This document shows, one piece after another, positions 1-8,383 of a stretch of DNA of 39,815 nucleotides. Within the stretch, counting starts at the first letter, position 1, and each line of letters begins with the position of its first letter. Source of the DNA: Lachnospiraceae bacterium (lineage in GTDB: Bacteria > Bacillota > Clostridia > Lachnospirales > Lachnospiraceae); contig CAAGJU010000214.1 in the NCBI GenBank assembly GCA_900770225.1, forward strand, positions 1 to 39,815, in the 5' to 3' direction. The notes below the pieces were generated by a model that had not been told where the DNA came from, did not search any database, and saw only the letters and a list, made by a program, of their open reading frames with translations. Both the position numbers and the translations under genes were made by a program.

Positions 1-4
1 GTGC

Positions 5-195
5 CACATACTGTATAAGCTACGGATTGCTTCGTGCTTCGCACTCTCGCAATCCTACAGGTATTCGCACTTTCGTTCCGCTTTCGCGTCACTTCGTGCT
101 CATACCTGTTGCCTTCGAAATCGCATACAGTCTCTTACACACGCTACGCGTGTGACGATTCTGTCTGCGATTCGAAAAGCTTATACAGTATAGTG
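5..195. repeat. Large cloverleaf-shaped palindromic element
   Basis: A perfect 14-bp closing stem pairs 8-21 with 178-191, and CAC at 5-7 can add to GTG at 193-195 across one bulged base. Three arms lie inside it. Arm 1 pairs GGATTGC (24-30) with GCAATCC (49-55) and contains GTGC/GCAC. Arm 2 pairs ACAGGTAT (57-64) with ATACCTGT (102-109) and contains GCAC/GTGC. Arm 3 pairs 114-125 with 166-176 through TTCGAA and TCGCA/TGCGA, and ends in CACACGC-TAC-GCGTGTG (138-154). The pairing is read directly from the bases. Its role is unknown: an interspersed palindromic repeat (REP or MITE-like), a structured RNA, or a leader of the following rod gene are all possible. I see no coding gene in it. Confidence 0.75.
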
Positions 196-224
196 TAACA
201 GCAGACACCTGGAGGAAATGCATT

Positions 225-971
225 ATGGATATGTCATTCTGGACAGCTGCCGTCGGCACAGACGCGGCACAGAACAAGCTCAATATCGTATCCAACAATC
301 TGGCCAATATCAACAACAGCGGCTACAAGACAAAGAACGCGGTATTTTCCGAGCTCGTCAATTATAACCTGAACGGTCCGAGGGAAGAGAAAACGGATCT
401 CCAGGCAGGAGCAGGCGCGATCGTCTCCTCGGCGCCGACGAATTTTTCCACCACATCCCTGACGAACACGGAGCGGGATATGGACTATGCCCTGACGGCG
501 GACAATGAATTTTTCCTCGTGCAGGATCAGGAGACCGGAGAGCAGACGCTCACGAGAACCGGCCACTTCCATGCGGGACAGAGACCGGACGGTTCCTACG
601 TCCTCATGACGGATTCCAACAAGATGGTTCTGAATACACAGGGCCAGCCCGTCGTTATGAACATGGACGAGTACACAGCCGATGAGGAAGGCAAGCTGGC
701 GGACGGACAGGAGATCGGCGTGTATACGCTTCCGTATCCCTCCCGCCTGCTGAATGTGGGAGACAATGAATATCAGGTCCGCGAGGGCGATAATAACCCG
801 ATCTCACTCGTGCAGGATCCGCAGATGATCCAGGGCGCGCTGGAGCAGTCCAATGTCGACATGGCGCGCGAGATGGTCAATACGATCGAGGCGCAGCGGG
901 CGTTTTCCTACACGCTCCGCATGGTCACCACATCAGACGAGATCGCGCAGACGATTAACAGCCTGAGGTAA
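225..971 (+). CDS. flgG: Flagellar basal-body rod/hook protein, FlgG/FlgF family
   Basis: Structural protein of the flagellar rod, exported through the flagellar type III apparatus and assembled in the periplasm-equivalent space. The 248 residues are close to the usual FlgG/FlgF length. The N-terminus has the rod-protein signature (NNLANINNSGYK, about residues 25-36), and the C-terminus has the matching amphipathic helix (SNVDMAREMVNTIEAQRAF, about 212-230). The start at 225 follows a GGAGG site at 212-216. The gene sits at the edge of the window, so a partner rod gene (flgF/flhO) could lie upstream. Assignment to FlgG rather than FlgF is not certain, because clostridial paralogues are similar. 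The cloverleaf element ends about 30 bases upstream. Confidence 0.85.
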   Translation: MDMSFWTAAVGTDAAQNKLNIVSNNLANINNSGYKTKNAVFSELVNYNLNGPREEKTDLQAGAGAIVSSAPTNFSTTSLTNTERDMDYALTADNEFFLVQDQETGEQTLTRTGHFHAGQRPDGSYVLMTDSNKMVLNTQGQPVVMNMDEYTADEEGKLADGQEIGVYTLPYPSRLLNVGDNEYQVREGDNNPISLVQDPQMIQGALEQSNVDMAREMVNTIEAQRAFSYTLRMVTTSDEIAQTINSLR

Positions 972-1137
972 ATATACAAGTCCAGCTGCAGGCCGGAGAC
1001 GGGCTGTACACCCGCCGGGTGTGCAGGGGCGGCGATGGCTTAGCGGCGCGAGGACTTATACTATTAACAAAACAACAAGCACAGCCCACACGTAGAGCAT
1101 AACAACAGCAGATGCACGATGGACAGATGACTATTCT

Positions 1138-1620
1138 ATGAAGGAAATGATTGTGGTCCGTATCAGCGATATGAAGATCACACAGGGGAATAAAGAGCTG
1201 ATCACCTATGCTCTGGGCTCCTGTGTGGGAGTATCCTTTTATGATCCTTTCCAGCAGAAGGGGGCGCTGCTTCATGTGCTGCTCCCTGAAAGAATGGATG
1301 CGAGGGACAGCAATCTGATGAAGTACGCAGATTCCGGCGTCCATGAGACGGTCCGGATGATGAAGCAGAACGGCTTCTGGATGGACAGGGTAGTGGTAAA
1401 AATAGCCGGCGGAGCCTGTATGTTTCATGATACGGGCAAGAGTGTTCTGGGAAAAATCGGTGACAGGAACGTGGAAAGCGTGAAGAGTGCACTGGCCCGG
1501 GAAGGTCTCAGAATATCCGCTGAAGATGTCGGTGGGACGGTTGCTCGGACAATGTCCCTTGATGTGGGAACGGGAGATGTGAAGATCCGTAACGCATCGG
1601 GGCTGACAATCATGCTGTAA
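1138..1620 (+). CDS. cheD: Chemoreceptor glutamine deamidase CheD
   Basis: CheD deamidates glutamines in methyl-accepting chemotaxis proteins and, in Bacillus-type systems, works with CheC in adaptation. The 160 residues match the family length. The catalytic triad known from Thermotoga CheD (Thr21, Cys27, His44) is visible with an offset of two: Thr23, Cys29 in GSCVG, and His46 in LLHVLLPE. The conserved KIAGGACMF segment follows. The start at 1138 is taken for its length. A second ATG at 1147 is possible, and neither has an ideal ribosome site. cheV follows 24 bases downstream, so the two are probably co-transcribed. Confidence 0.93.
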   Translation: MKEMIVVRISDMKITQGNKELITYALGSCVGVSFYDPFQQKGALLHVLLPERMDARDSNLMKYADSGVHETVRMMKQNGFWMDRVVVKIAGGACMFHDTGKSVLGKIGDRNVESVKSALAREGLRISAEDVGGTVARTMSLDVGTGDVKIRNASGLTIML

Positions 1621-1644
1621 CAACGGAAAGAGAGGGCGAATGGC

Positions 1645-2595
1645 ATGGCGAATAAGAAGGAAGGCATTCTTCTTGAAACCGGTACAAATGAAATCGAGAT
1701 CATGAAGTTCTGCGTGCTGGGAGAATATTACGGAATCAACGTGGCGAAGGTCAAGGAGATCATGATGACCGAGCGCGTAAAACCCATGCCGCATTCCCAT
1801 CCGGCCGTCGAGGGATTTTTCAAGCCCAGGGATACCCTCATCACCGTCATCAACCTGGCCACCTACCTCTCCGGAGAGCCGCAGAAGCCGAAGGAAGGCG
1901 CGCGTGACCTGTTCATCATCACGAACTTTAACAAGATGATGGTTGCGTTCCGCGTAGACAGCATCGAGGGCATCAGCCGTATCTCGTGGAAAAATATCAG
2001 CAAGCCGGACAAAACGCTGGAAAACGGTGATGACAGCATCGCAACCGGCATCGCGCAGTGCGATGACGAGCTCGTCACGATCCTCGACTTCGAGAAGATC
2101 GTCGCGGAGATCGCGCCGGAGACCTCTATCAAGGTGTCCGATATCGACAAGCTGGGTGTGAGATCCCAGAACGAGGCACCGATCGTCATCGCAGAGGACT
2201 CAGTTCTCCTGCAGAAGATGATCAAGGATTCCCTTGCCAAGGCCGGCTACGATAATGTGACTGTATTCAATAACGGTTTTGAGTGCTGGAACTATCTGCA
2301 GGCGCTGTCATCTGATCCGCACGTCTATGATCAGGTCAATCTCGTCATCACCGATCTGGAGATGCCGATGATGGACGGCCACAGGCTGACCAAGCTGATC
2401 AAGGATGATGCGGTGCTGAAAAATATACCGGTTGTCATCTTCTCCTCGCTGATCAACGAGCAGATGTTCCTCAAGGGCAAGGAAGTGGGCGCCGACGAAC
2501 AGCTCAGCAAGCCGGAAATCGGCCACCTCGTGACGGTAATCGACGGACTGCTGGCACGCTACAGAGAGAACCGCGCGCATGGATTCAAGTCCTGA
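1645..2595 (+). CDS. cheV: Chemotaxis coupling protein CheV (CheW domain plus receiver)
   Basis: CheV couples chemoreceptors to the CheA kinase and tunes adaptation through its own phosphorylated receiver. The CheW-like domain covers about residues 15-155. The receiver spans about 178-305, with acidic pair Glu184/Asp185, phospho-acceptor Asp237 in ITDLEMPMMDG, Ser267 and Lys289 in SKPE. All the residues needed for phosphorylation are present, so the receiver should be active. The 316-residue length is typical. A purine-rich AGAGAGGG site precedes the ATG at 1645. It is the second of two adjacent chemotaxis genes after cheD. Confidence 0.95.
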   Translation: MANKKEGILLETGTNEIEIMKFCVLGEYYGINVAKVKEIMMTERVKPMPHSHPAVEGFFKPRDTLITVINLATYLSGEPQKPKEGARDLFIITNFNKMMVAFRVDSIEGISRISWKNISKPDKTLENGDDSIATGIAQCDDELVTILDFEKIVAEIAPETSIKVSDIDKLGVRSQNEAPIVIAEDSVLLQKMIKDSLAKAGYDNVTVFNNGFECWNYLQALSSDPHVYDQVNLVITDLEMPMMDGHRLTKLIKDDAVLKNIPVVIFSSLINEQMFLKGKEVGADEQLSKPEIGHLVTVIDGLLARYRENRAHGFKS

Positions 2596-2750
2596 ATCTG
2601 GCTGACAGGAAGAGAGCAGAACAGAAGAATCTGATCAGAACAGACAGAATCGGAACAGATCAGGTCAGAGTTTTTATCTGATAGCGCGAGTGTTGCGCAG
2701 AGCAGAAAATTTCTGCCGGAACGCCGGCAGTCCGGCAGGGGGAGTACGCA

Positions 2751-3389
2751 ATGGACGATCGGGAGAACAATTCTCATATCGAGGTCGTAGATCACGCGTC
2801 AGAGGACGATCAGCTGGCGGAAACGATCCGCGGCAGCCTTGAGAAGAGCGTATACGGTGGGACGGACAGCAGTGATGCCGGAACCGGAGTCCCAAAAGGC
2901 TCTGAAGATGCAGGAGCTCATGCTGCAGATGGCAGCGCAGGAGAATCTGGCGGTTCCGGGTCACCCGATGCTGCAGGAGCTCAGGCGAATCCCGCCGCTG
3001 CAGGCGTTCAGGCGAATGCAGATGAGACCGCAGCTCCTGCAAAGGCTGACAGTCCCTCTGATAATGCAAAGAAACCGGAAGAGGATTTCCGCATCGTGAA
3101 TGTCATGGAGGAAATCCTGCGCCAGAGGAATGTTCCCAAAACCATGGAGCGCCTCGGCTGCTGTACCTGCAGCCGCTGCAGGGCAGATGTAATCGCCATG
3201 ACACTCTCGGCACTCCCCGCCAAGTACTGTGTAGCAAGTGGAAACGACAAGTCACCGCTGATCAATTTCTATGATCAGCGCTATAATGCAGAGATTACAT
3301 CGAGCATCATGCGCTCCTGCCTCATGGTCAGGGATCATCCGCGTCATGCGCAGCAGAATGGCGCGAACGGGTCAGGAAAGCAAAACTGA
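2751..3389 (+). CDS. ComFB-domain protein with a low-complexity N-terminal half
   Basis: The C-terminal part (about residues 115-195) resembles the late-competence ComFB family: a helical start (VMEEILRQRNVPKTMERLG), a Cys cluster (Cys137, 138, 140, 143) followed by RADVIAMTLSALPAKY, and further cysteines at 160 and 190. Some stand-alone ComFB proteins have been linked to c-di-nucleotide signalling and motility in other bacteria, but the function here is not known. Residues about 35-108 are rich in Gly, Ala, Ser, Asp and Pro, with short imperfect repeats such as AGAQAN and AGVQAN. This is longer than a minimal ComFB protein of about 90 residues. The start follows a strong GGGGGAG site. A good terminator follows at 3488. 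Confidence 0.7.
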   Translation: MDDRENNSHIEVVDHASEDDQLAETIRGSLEKSVYGGTDSSDAGTGVPKGSEDAGAHAADGSAGESGGSGSPDAAGAQANPAAAGVQANADETAAPAKADSPSDNAKKPEEDFRIVNVMEEILRQRNVPKTMERLGCCTCSRCRADVIAMTLSALPAKYCVASGNDKSPLINFYDQRYNAEITSSIMRSCLMVRDHPRHAQQNGANGSGKQN

Positions 3390-3780
3390 CACGGCCGGGC
3401 GTTCAGGCAGTTTTAACGAGTGGTTTGCCGGGTGTTGAAGCATTCTCGGATATTAAGCAATTTTATACGGGTTTTTTGTAATTTCCAGGCAGCTGGAAAC
3501 CTGTAGTAGCAGGTTTTCAGCTGCCTTTTGTTATATTTTTTTGGCAATTGTGAAAGCTGCGATGCAGTTGGCTTTGATTCCATACAGGCAGTGGCGTACG
3601 AGCAATGCACATATCAGGTTAGTCTGCATAAGAAATGTAAGCACATGATATAGACTGGCTGAGCAGGAATATATTTTTTTACAGGTGTATCATCTGAAAA
3701 TTGTCAGTAAAGAAGAGTATATGATTTTCTGCAGCGTCCTCGTATACTGGCGGTAACAATAAAGACGGGAGGTGCCAGAT
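3390..3780. other. Intergenic region after the ComFB gene
   Basis: This stretch of about 390 bases holds the terminator at 3488-3529 and then some 240 bases in which I see no convincing gene, riboswitch or promoter. It ends in a GGGAGGT ribosome site at 3768-3774 for the next gene. Confidence 0.5.
3488..3529 (+). terminator. Rho-independent terminator after the ComFB gene
   Basis: A 16-base arm at 3488-3503 pairs with 3510-3525 (GGCAGCTG...CAGCTGCC, one G-T pair), with loop TAGTAG, followed by TTTTG and a later T-rich run. It ends the cheD-cheV-ComFB transcription unit. Confidence 0.9.
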
Positions 3781-5064
3781 ATGGGACTTGGACCGAGTAT
3801 GAAAATGACGACGCTGCATCACTATCGCTGCCCGGTGACAGCAGAACTTGCAAAGCAGGATGATATATCGTTTGCCGGTATTCTGATCGATGGCGTTTCG
3901 GAACTCTGTGATGACAAGATTTTTACGGCGAAGCGGACAGCGGAGATGGCGGCCATGATGCAGGCAGACGGTGCCATTGTCACGGTGGACGGTTTCGGTA
4001 ATCATCACGTAGACTTCGTCAATGTGATTGAACAGCTCGGACTTCGTGGGATTCCGTCAGTTGGTGTGAGCTTTTTCGGCGAACAGGGAAAGCTGGTCTG
4101 CACCGGCGATTATCTGGACTGCCTGCTCGATATCAATAAAACATCATCCGGTTTCGAGACCTGCGTCGTCGGGCAGAATAACCTGACACAGGAGGATGCC
4201 TATAAGGCTGTCGGACTGCTGAAGTACCGCATGAAGAAAGCAGGGAAAGCAACTGACAAAAGTGCCATGAGATCAGGCAGAATCTGTGCGACAGGGCAAC
4301 AATTTATACCAGCGGGGAATACGCTCGTGCGTCACAGCTTTCTGGTGCATGAAGTGCAGTTTGGTGAAAAGACCGCGCTTCATCAGGGCATTCTCGAGAT
4401 CCGGAAAGACATCCGGGACCGCGCCGCAGGCTTATCTCCCGATCTTCTTGACGTTCAGGTACGGATACTTCCTCCGGGTCTGACCGATCAGTCTGTGAAT
4501 GCTAATCTTGATTTTTTTCCGGTGGCATGCAAGATTTCCGGTGAGCTCGGAGAAGGCGTGACTAATCTGATCGCAGGTATGACGGTCATGCTGACCGGCG
4601 CAGAGGAAGGCGGGTTCCAGCCGGCCAACATCGGTTCATCGTACGGCTCCCTGAGGGAACATCTGGTGACAGATCGCGCGGGCACACCTGCCGCTGACGA
4701 TTTTATCCTGCATATCGATGTGCTGTTCAGGAACGGAGCAGGACGAACGGCGGAGGGCATTCTTGCAGCACATCAGGCGGCGGACATGATCGTGGAGGAG
4801 ATTCGTCAGGCACTGGCAGGCCTTCGCCCGGGAGATGAAGCGGAGTGTTTCACGGAAACTTTCACGGATACAGTCAGAGCAGGATCCCCGAGAGCCGTTC
4901 TGATCAAAATCGTTTCCGGCCTCGGTGCAATGTATGATACGGCATTGTTCCCATCTCAGCCATGCGGTATTCTCGGCGCACGTCTGATCCGCCAGTGTGG
5001 CTGCATCCCATGGGCCATTACACCCAACCAGTGCCGCGATGGCGTCATCCATTCTCTGATCTGA
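3781..5064 (+). CDS. Glycine/proline-reductase component B-like protein (PrdE-like plus PrdD-like halves)
   Basis: Residues about 1-150 (MGLGPSMKMTTLHHY start, then DGAIVTVDGFGNHHVDF and VVGQNN) resemble PrdE-type proteins. Residues about 165-340 (FLVHEVQFGEKTALHQGIL, DVQVRILPPG, ANIGSSYGSLREHL) resemble PrdD and the proprotein PrdA of D-proline reductase. These belong to the Gly_reductase (component B) family that supports Stickland reductases. In the operons I know, PrdD and PrdE are separate small proteins, so this looks like a fusion. No selenoprotein PrdB or GrdB gene is nearby, so the substrate is unknown. I chose ATG 3781, nine bases inside a GTG-started frame, because the GGGAGGT site is correctly spaced and family members start this way. 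The gene sits between chemotaxis genes and fliD. Confidence 0.7.
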   Translation: MGLGPSMKMTTLHHYRCPVTAELAKQDDISFAGILIDGVSELCDDKIFTAKRTAEMAAMMQADGAIVTVDGFGNHHVDFVNVIEQLGLRGIPSVGVSFFGEQGKLVCTGDYLDCLLDINKTSSGFETCVVGQNNLTQEDAYKAVGLLKYRMKKAGKATDKSAMRSGRICATGQQFIPAGNTLVRHSFLVHEVQFGEKTALHQGILEIRKDIRDRAAGLSPDLLDVQVRILPPGLTDQSVNANLDFFPVACKISGELGEGVTNLIAGMTVMLTGAEEGGFQPANIGSSYGSLREHLVTDRAGTPAADDFILHIDVLFRNGAGRTAEGILAAHQAADMIVEEIRQALAGLRPGDEAECFTETFTDTVRAGSPRAVLIKIVSGLGAMYDTALFPSQPCGILGARLIRQCGCIPWAITPNQCRDGVIHSLI

Positions 5065-5114
5065 AGGAGGTCTTTTCCTGCAGGTTTTCTGTGGTTTGAC
5101 TTGCATAATCATCC

Positions 5115-5141
5115 TTATGATTTTTACGAGGCTGACGATAT
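5115..5141 (+). promoter_or_regulatory. Sigma-28-type promoter of fliD
   Basis: TTAT at 5115-5118, a 15-base spacer, then GACGATAT at 5134-5141, one base from the sigma-28 -10 form GCCGATAT. The predicted start is near 5149, giving a leader of about 90 bases. The same TTAT-N15 arrangement recurs at four other flagellar promoters in this window. Confidence 0.7.
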
Positions 5142-5182
5142 ATTAATTAGATATGAGATACGGCAGAACCATCAGATAACAC

Positions 5183-5228
5183 GGAGGAAGACAGGGACGT
5201 CTTCCGGATGATCATCTGCATGAAGGGA
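5183..5228 (+). promoter_or_regulatory. Candidate CsrA-binding leader of fliD
   Basis: GGAAGAC (5186-5192) pairs with GTCTTCC (5199-5205) and presents the loop AGGGAC. Read through, this gives ACAGGGACGT, one base from the core ACARGGAUGU of the known CsrA SELEX consensus RUACARGGAUGU. A second GGGA lies at 5225-5228 in the ribosome site AAGGGAG. A looped GGA plus a GGA at the ribosome site is the arrangement known in CsrA-controlled leaders such as Bacillus hag. Binding here is inferred. Confidence 0.65.
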
Positions 5229-5238
5229 GCAAAGCACT

Positions 5239-7731
5239 ATGAAGGTATCGTCAACAAGCAGCAGTACTAGTACATCGAGCCTCGGTAATACATCCCTGCA
5301 GGGCTTCGGTGGCCTGGCATCCGGCCTGGACCGTGATGCCCTGATCGAACAGCTGACATCGGCCACCTCGTCGAAGATTACAGCACAGAAGCAGTCTATT
5401 ACCAAAGAGCAGTGGACACAGGAAGCTCTTCAGAATATTACGGACAAGACGATTGATCTGGAGGATACATATTTCACTTACAGCAGTTCCAAAAGCCTGA
5501 AGAATACGAGCCTGTATGCGGCAAATGTTGTCACATCGGAGGGCAATGATGATGCGACCAAATACGTGAAGGCCTCCGGCTCTTCCAGCATGCTCAAATA
5601 CCTGACAGTACAGGGCGTGAAACAACTGGCTACATCGGCAACGCTTGTTTCCGGTACCAAGGGATCTTCTCAGGCGATTACGACGACCAGCCTCAGCGGA
5701 AACGCTACACTATCTAATATTGCGCCGGGTTCTTCCAAGATTAAGTTCGGCGCATATACCTCTACATCAGGCACGAGCGGACAGTCGTTCCAGACCTATG
5801 ATTCCTTTACCTTCCCTGCGAGCTACACCGACTCGAGTGGAAAGACGGTCACCATCGACTACACGGGAGACGCATCCACTGTCGTTAATCAGCTCAATGA
5901 ATATCTGAGCCAGAACAGCGTCAAGATCAGCTCAAACGGTGATCTTCTTCACTTCGGGCTGACGGATGACGGCAAGCTGCAGATGCAGGCCGTGAAGAAG
6001 GATACACAGGGAAATATCACCAGCACGGTGACAAGCCTGGACAGCGGGTATGCGATTCAGGCGTCTGATGGTGTGCTGAAAGCACTCGGCGTCAATACAG
6101 AGACATTAAGCGGCAGCAACGCCACCTATGCGGCACAGGGAGCGACACTTGGACAGCTGAATGCGTCTGTAGAAACAAAGCTTTCGGAAGCCATCGTCAA
6201 TACCGATACATCCAAGATCGACTATCTGAAGAGCAAGAGCCTTACCTTCACCTATGGCGGAGAGACGCACAGCGTCACAATCGACAGCAGCGCGCGGTCG
6301 GGCATCAGCAGTGTGTCTGCTTATGCATCGGCACTGCAGACCAGCATCGACAAGGCGTTTGGAAGCGGCAAGATCAAAGTAACGTCTGATGACGGTGATA
6401 CAATCTCTTTTGCAGGAACAGATAAAAGAAAGGCCTTTTCTGTCACATCTTCCGATCCGATCGTAAGGGATAACCTTGGCATCGCGGAGAATGCCTCCAC
6501 GAAGGTAAACAGAACAGGGAGCATTTATGAGAACCGCGTAGCGCTTGGTTTTGGAGAAAGTGTGACTGAAGATGAACTGACGTCAAAACTGGCGAATTTC
6601 AGCATCAATGGGACGAAAATTACCGGCATTACGGCATCCACATCGGTGGACAGTTTGCTTTCAGCAATCAGCAGCAATACAGAGGCGGGTGTTAAGGCGA
6701 CATACCTGAGCGGCACTAATCAGTTCGCTCTAATAGCGACCAACACCGGCTCGGGCAGAACCATTTCGCTGGATGATGATACGGCTTCTACCATATTCGG
6801 GGTCGGGACCAACGGTACATGGACAGATGGACAGGATGCTAAACTTCAGTACAGTTACGGTGGTACGATTTCTCAGACGGTCACCAGCAGTTCAAATACA
6901 TTTAATATTGAAGGTTTGTCCGTAACTGTCAGCGGCGTCTTCGGTTATGAGAAAGACAGCTCTGGCAAACTGACGGATACCATTGATTCGTCTATGGGCG
7001 TCACTTTCTCAGCAACTGCGGATGCGGATAAGGCAGGAGATCGCGTAAAAGAATTTATTGATGCTTTTAATGAGATTATTACGGCTGTCAATGATCAGGT
7101 ACGTACAAGACCGGACAGCAGCTATTCGCCACTGACCGAAGATCAGGAAGACGAAATGACCGAGAAACAGATTGAGGAGTGGAACAAGAAGGCTAAGGAA
7201 GGCATTCTTAACAGCAATTCGGCAGTCAGGGATTACAGCGATGCGCTGCAGACGATCAATGTGAAGATGCTGAAGAACGGATTTTCCAACAGCGATCTCG
7301 AGAGCATCGGCATTACTTTTTCAGATGATACGACAGACGGCGGTAAGATCACGTTCGATGAGGATACATTCAAGGCGGCCATGGAAAAAGATCCTGATAA
7401 GGTATCTCAGATCATGGCGGGCGGAAACGGCAAGACCGGTCTGGTGCAGACGATCGAAAATACGCTGACCCCCTTTGCTACTCGGTACAGATCGAGAAAC
7501 GGAAATTCCTATGGCCGACTGGTAGAGGAGGGCGGATCCTCCAAGCTGAGTCTTTCCAAGACGACAAATCAGATCTATAAGTCGCTGCAGGAGATGAATA
7601 CAAAGCTGGATTCCCTGAAGAGTCTGCTGAAGACGGAGCAGGACCGTTATATTGATCAGTTTACCAATCTGGAAACGCTCATTAATGAAATGAATGCGCA
7701 GTCTTCCTATATTTCAGGTATGGGTGCGTAA
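5239..7731 (+). CDS. fliD: Flagellar filament cap protein FliD (hook-associated protein 2)
   Basis: FliD forms the cap under which flagellin subunits fold at the filament tip. The N-terminal domain (GFGGLASGLDRDALIEQLTS, about residues 22-41) and the C-terminal FliD domain (about 580-825, ending in a coiled helix with TEQDRYIDQFTNLETLINEMN) are both clear. At 830 residues it is much longer than the roughly 470 of enteric FliD. The excess lies in Ser/Thr-rich middle regions that probably form surface-exposed domains. The start follows an AAGGGAG site. The gene is preceded by a sigma-28-type promoter and a candidate CsrA hairpin. fliS follows 55 bases downstream, as in many flagellar loci. Confidence 0.95.
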   Translation: MKVSSTSSSTSTSSLGNTSLQGFGGLASGLDRDALIEQLTSATSSKITAQKQSITKEQWTQEALQNITDKTIDLEDTYFTYSSSKSLKNTSLYAANVVTSEGNDDATKYVKASGSSSMLKYLTVQGVKQLATSATLVSGTKGSSQAITTTSLSGNATLSNIAPGSSKIKFGAYTSTSGTSGQSFQTYDSFTFPASYTDSSGKTVTIDYTGDASTVVNQLNEYLSQNSVKISSNGDLLHFGLTDDGKLQMQAVKKDTQGNITSTVTSLDSGYAIQASDGVLKALGVNTETLSGSNATYAAQGATLGQLNASVETKLSEAIVNTDTSKIDYLKSKSLTFTYGGETHSVTIDSSARSGISSVSAYASALQTSIDKAFGSGKIKVTSDDGDTISFAGTDKRKAFSVTSSDPIVRDNLGIAENASTKVNRTGSIYENRVALGFGESVTEDELTSKLANFSINGTKITGITASTSVDSLLSAISSNTEAGVKATYLSGTNQFALIATNTGSGRTISLDDDTASTIFGVGTNGTWTDGQDAKLQYSYGGTISQTVTSSSNTFNIEGLSVTVSGVFGYEKDSSGKLTDTIDSSMGVTFSATADADKAGDRVKEFIDAFNEIITAVNDQVRTRPDSSYSPLTEDQEDEMTEKQIEEWNKKAKEGILNSNSAVRDYSDALQTINVKMLKNGFSNSDLESIGITFSDDTTDGGKITFDEDTFKAAMEKDPDKVSQIMAGGNGKTGLVQTIENTLTPFATRYRSRNGNSYGRLVEEGGSSKLSLSKTTNQIYKSLQEMNTKLDSLKSLLKTEQDRYIDQFTNLETLINEMNAQSSYISGMGA

Positions 7732-7786
7732 GTTTTGAATCACATCTTCCGGGTGGATACATAGTTATAACAGAGGAGAATATCAG

Positions 7787-8191
7787 ATGAATCCTTATAA
7801 GAAGTACAAAGACAAGAGTATTGAAGGTATGAGCCAGGGAGAGCTTTTGGTGACGCTTTACGATGAGTCAATCAAAGATCTGAAGAGGGCACAGATTGCG
7901 CTGGAAGACAAGGATTATAATGGCTTTGATTACCAGCTTAATTATTTCATTCGGATCATCCGCTATCTCAACAATACTCTTGATCTGAGTCAGCCCATCG
8001 CCTGGGACCTCAAAAAGCTGTACACGTATATCAATTACGATATCGGTCGTGTGAGGGCTGCGCGAGAGAGACTTGCGGATGAGATCCCGAAGCTGATCGG
8101 TATAATGACAGATCTCCGAGATGGATTCGAGGGCGCGAGCAAGCAGGTGCACGACGAACGTCCCGTGGAAGACAGAGGCGTGAGTGTATAA
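7787..8191 (+). CDS. fliS: Flagellin export chaperone FliS
   Basis: FliS binds the flagellin C-terminus in the cytoplasm and prevents early polymerisation. In Bacillus it also assists FliW-linked control. The 134 residues are the usual length. The N-terminal motif (NPYKKYKDKSIEGMSQGELLVTLYD, residues about 2-26) and the helical-bundle body are typical. An AGAGGAGAAT ribosome site precedes the start. It is co-transcribed with fliD and closed by a terminator at 8198. Confidence 0.95.
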   Translation: MNPYKKYKDKSIEGMSQGELLVTLYDESIKDLKRAQIALEDKDYNGFDYQLNYFIRIIRYLNNTLDLSQPIAWDLKKLYTYINYDIGRVRAARERLADEIPKLIGIMTDLRDGFEGASKQVHDERPVEDRGVSV

Positions 8192-8197
8192 TAAACG

Positions 8198-8230
8198 GCG
8201 GACTGTTGAATATGACAGTCCGCTTTGTTT
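8198..8230 (+). terminator. Rho-independent terminator after fliS
   Basis: GCGGACTGT (8198-8206) pairs with ACAGTCCGC (8215-8223) around an eight-base loop, followed by TTTGTTT. It closes the fliD-fliS unit. Confidence 0.88.
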
Positions 8231-8383
8231 GTATAAGCCTGCCGCAAGCCAGAGGTGTATTGTATATCTAAAGGTTGTGAGAGTCTGATGAAGGATATGC
8301 TGTGACAATATATGCAAAGCGACGGGAAGATTTTTGTGATACTGAGGCAGCAAATTTAAATTAAGCAGGAGAGGAACACGCAC

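Noticed and set aside
955..1800. Minus-strand open frame opposite cheD
   Set aside because: CheD has its full catalytic triad on the plus strand; the opposite frame is a shadow.
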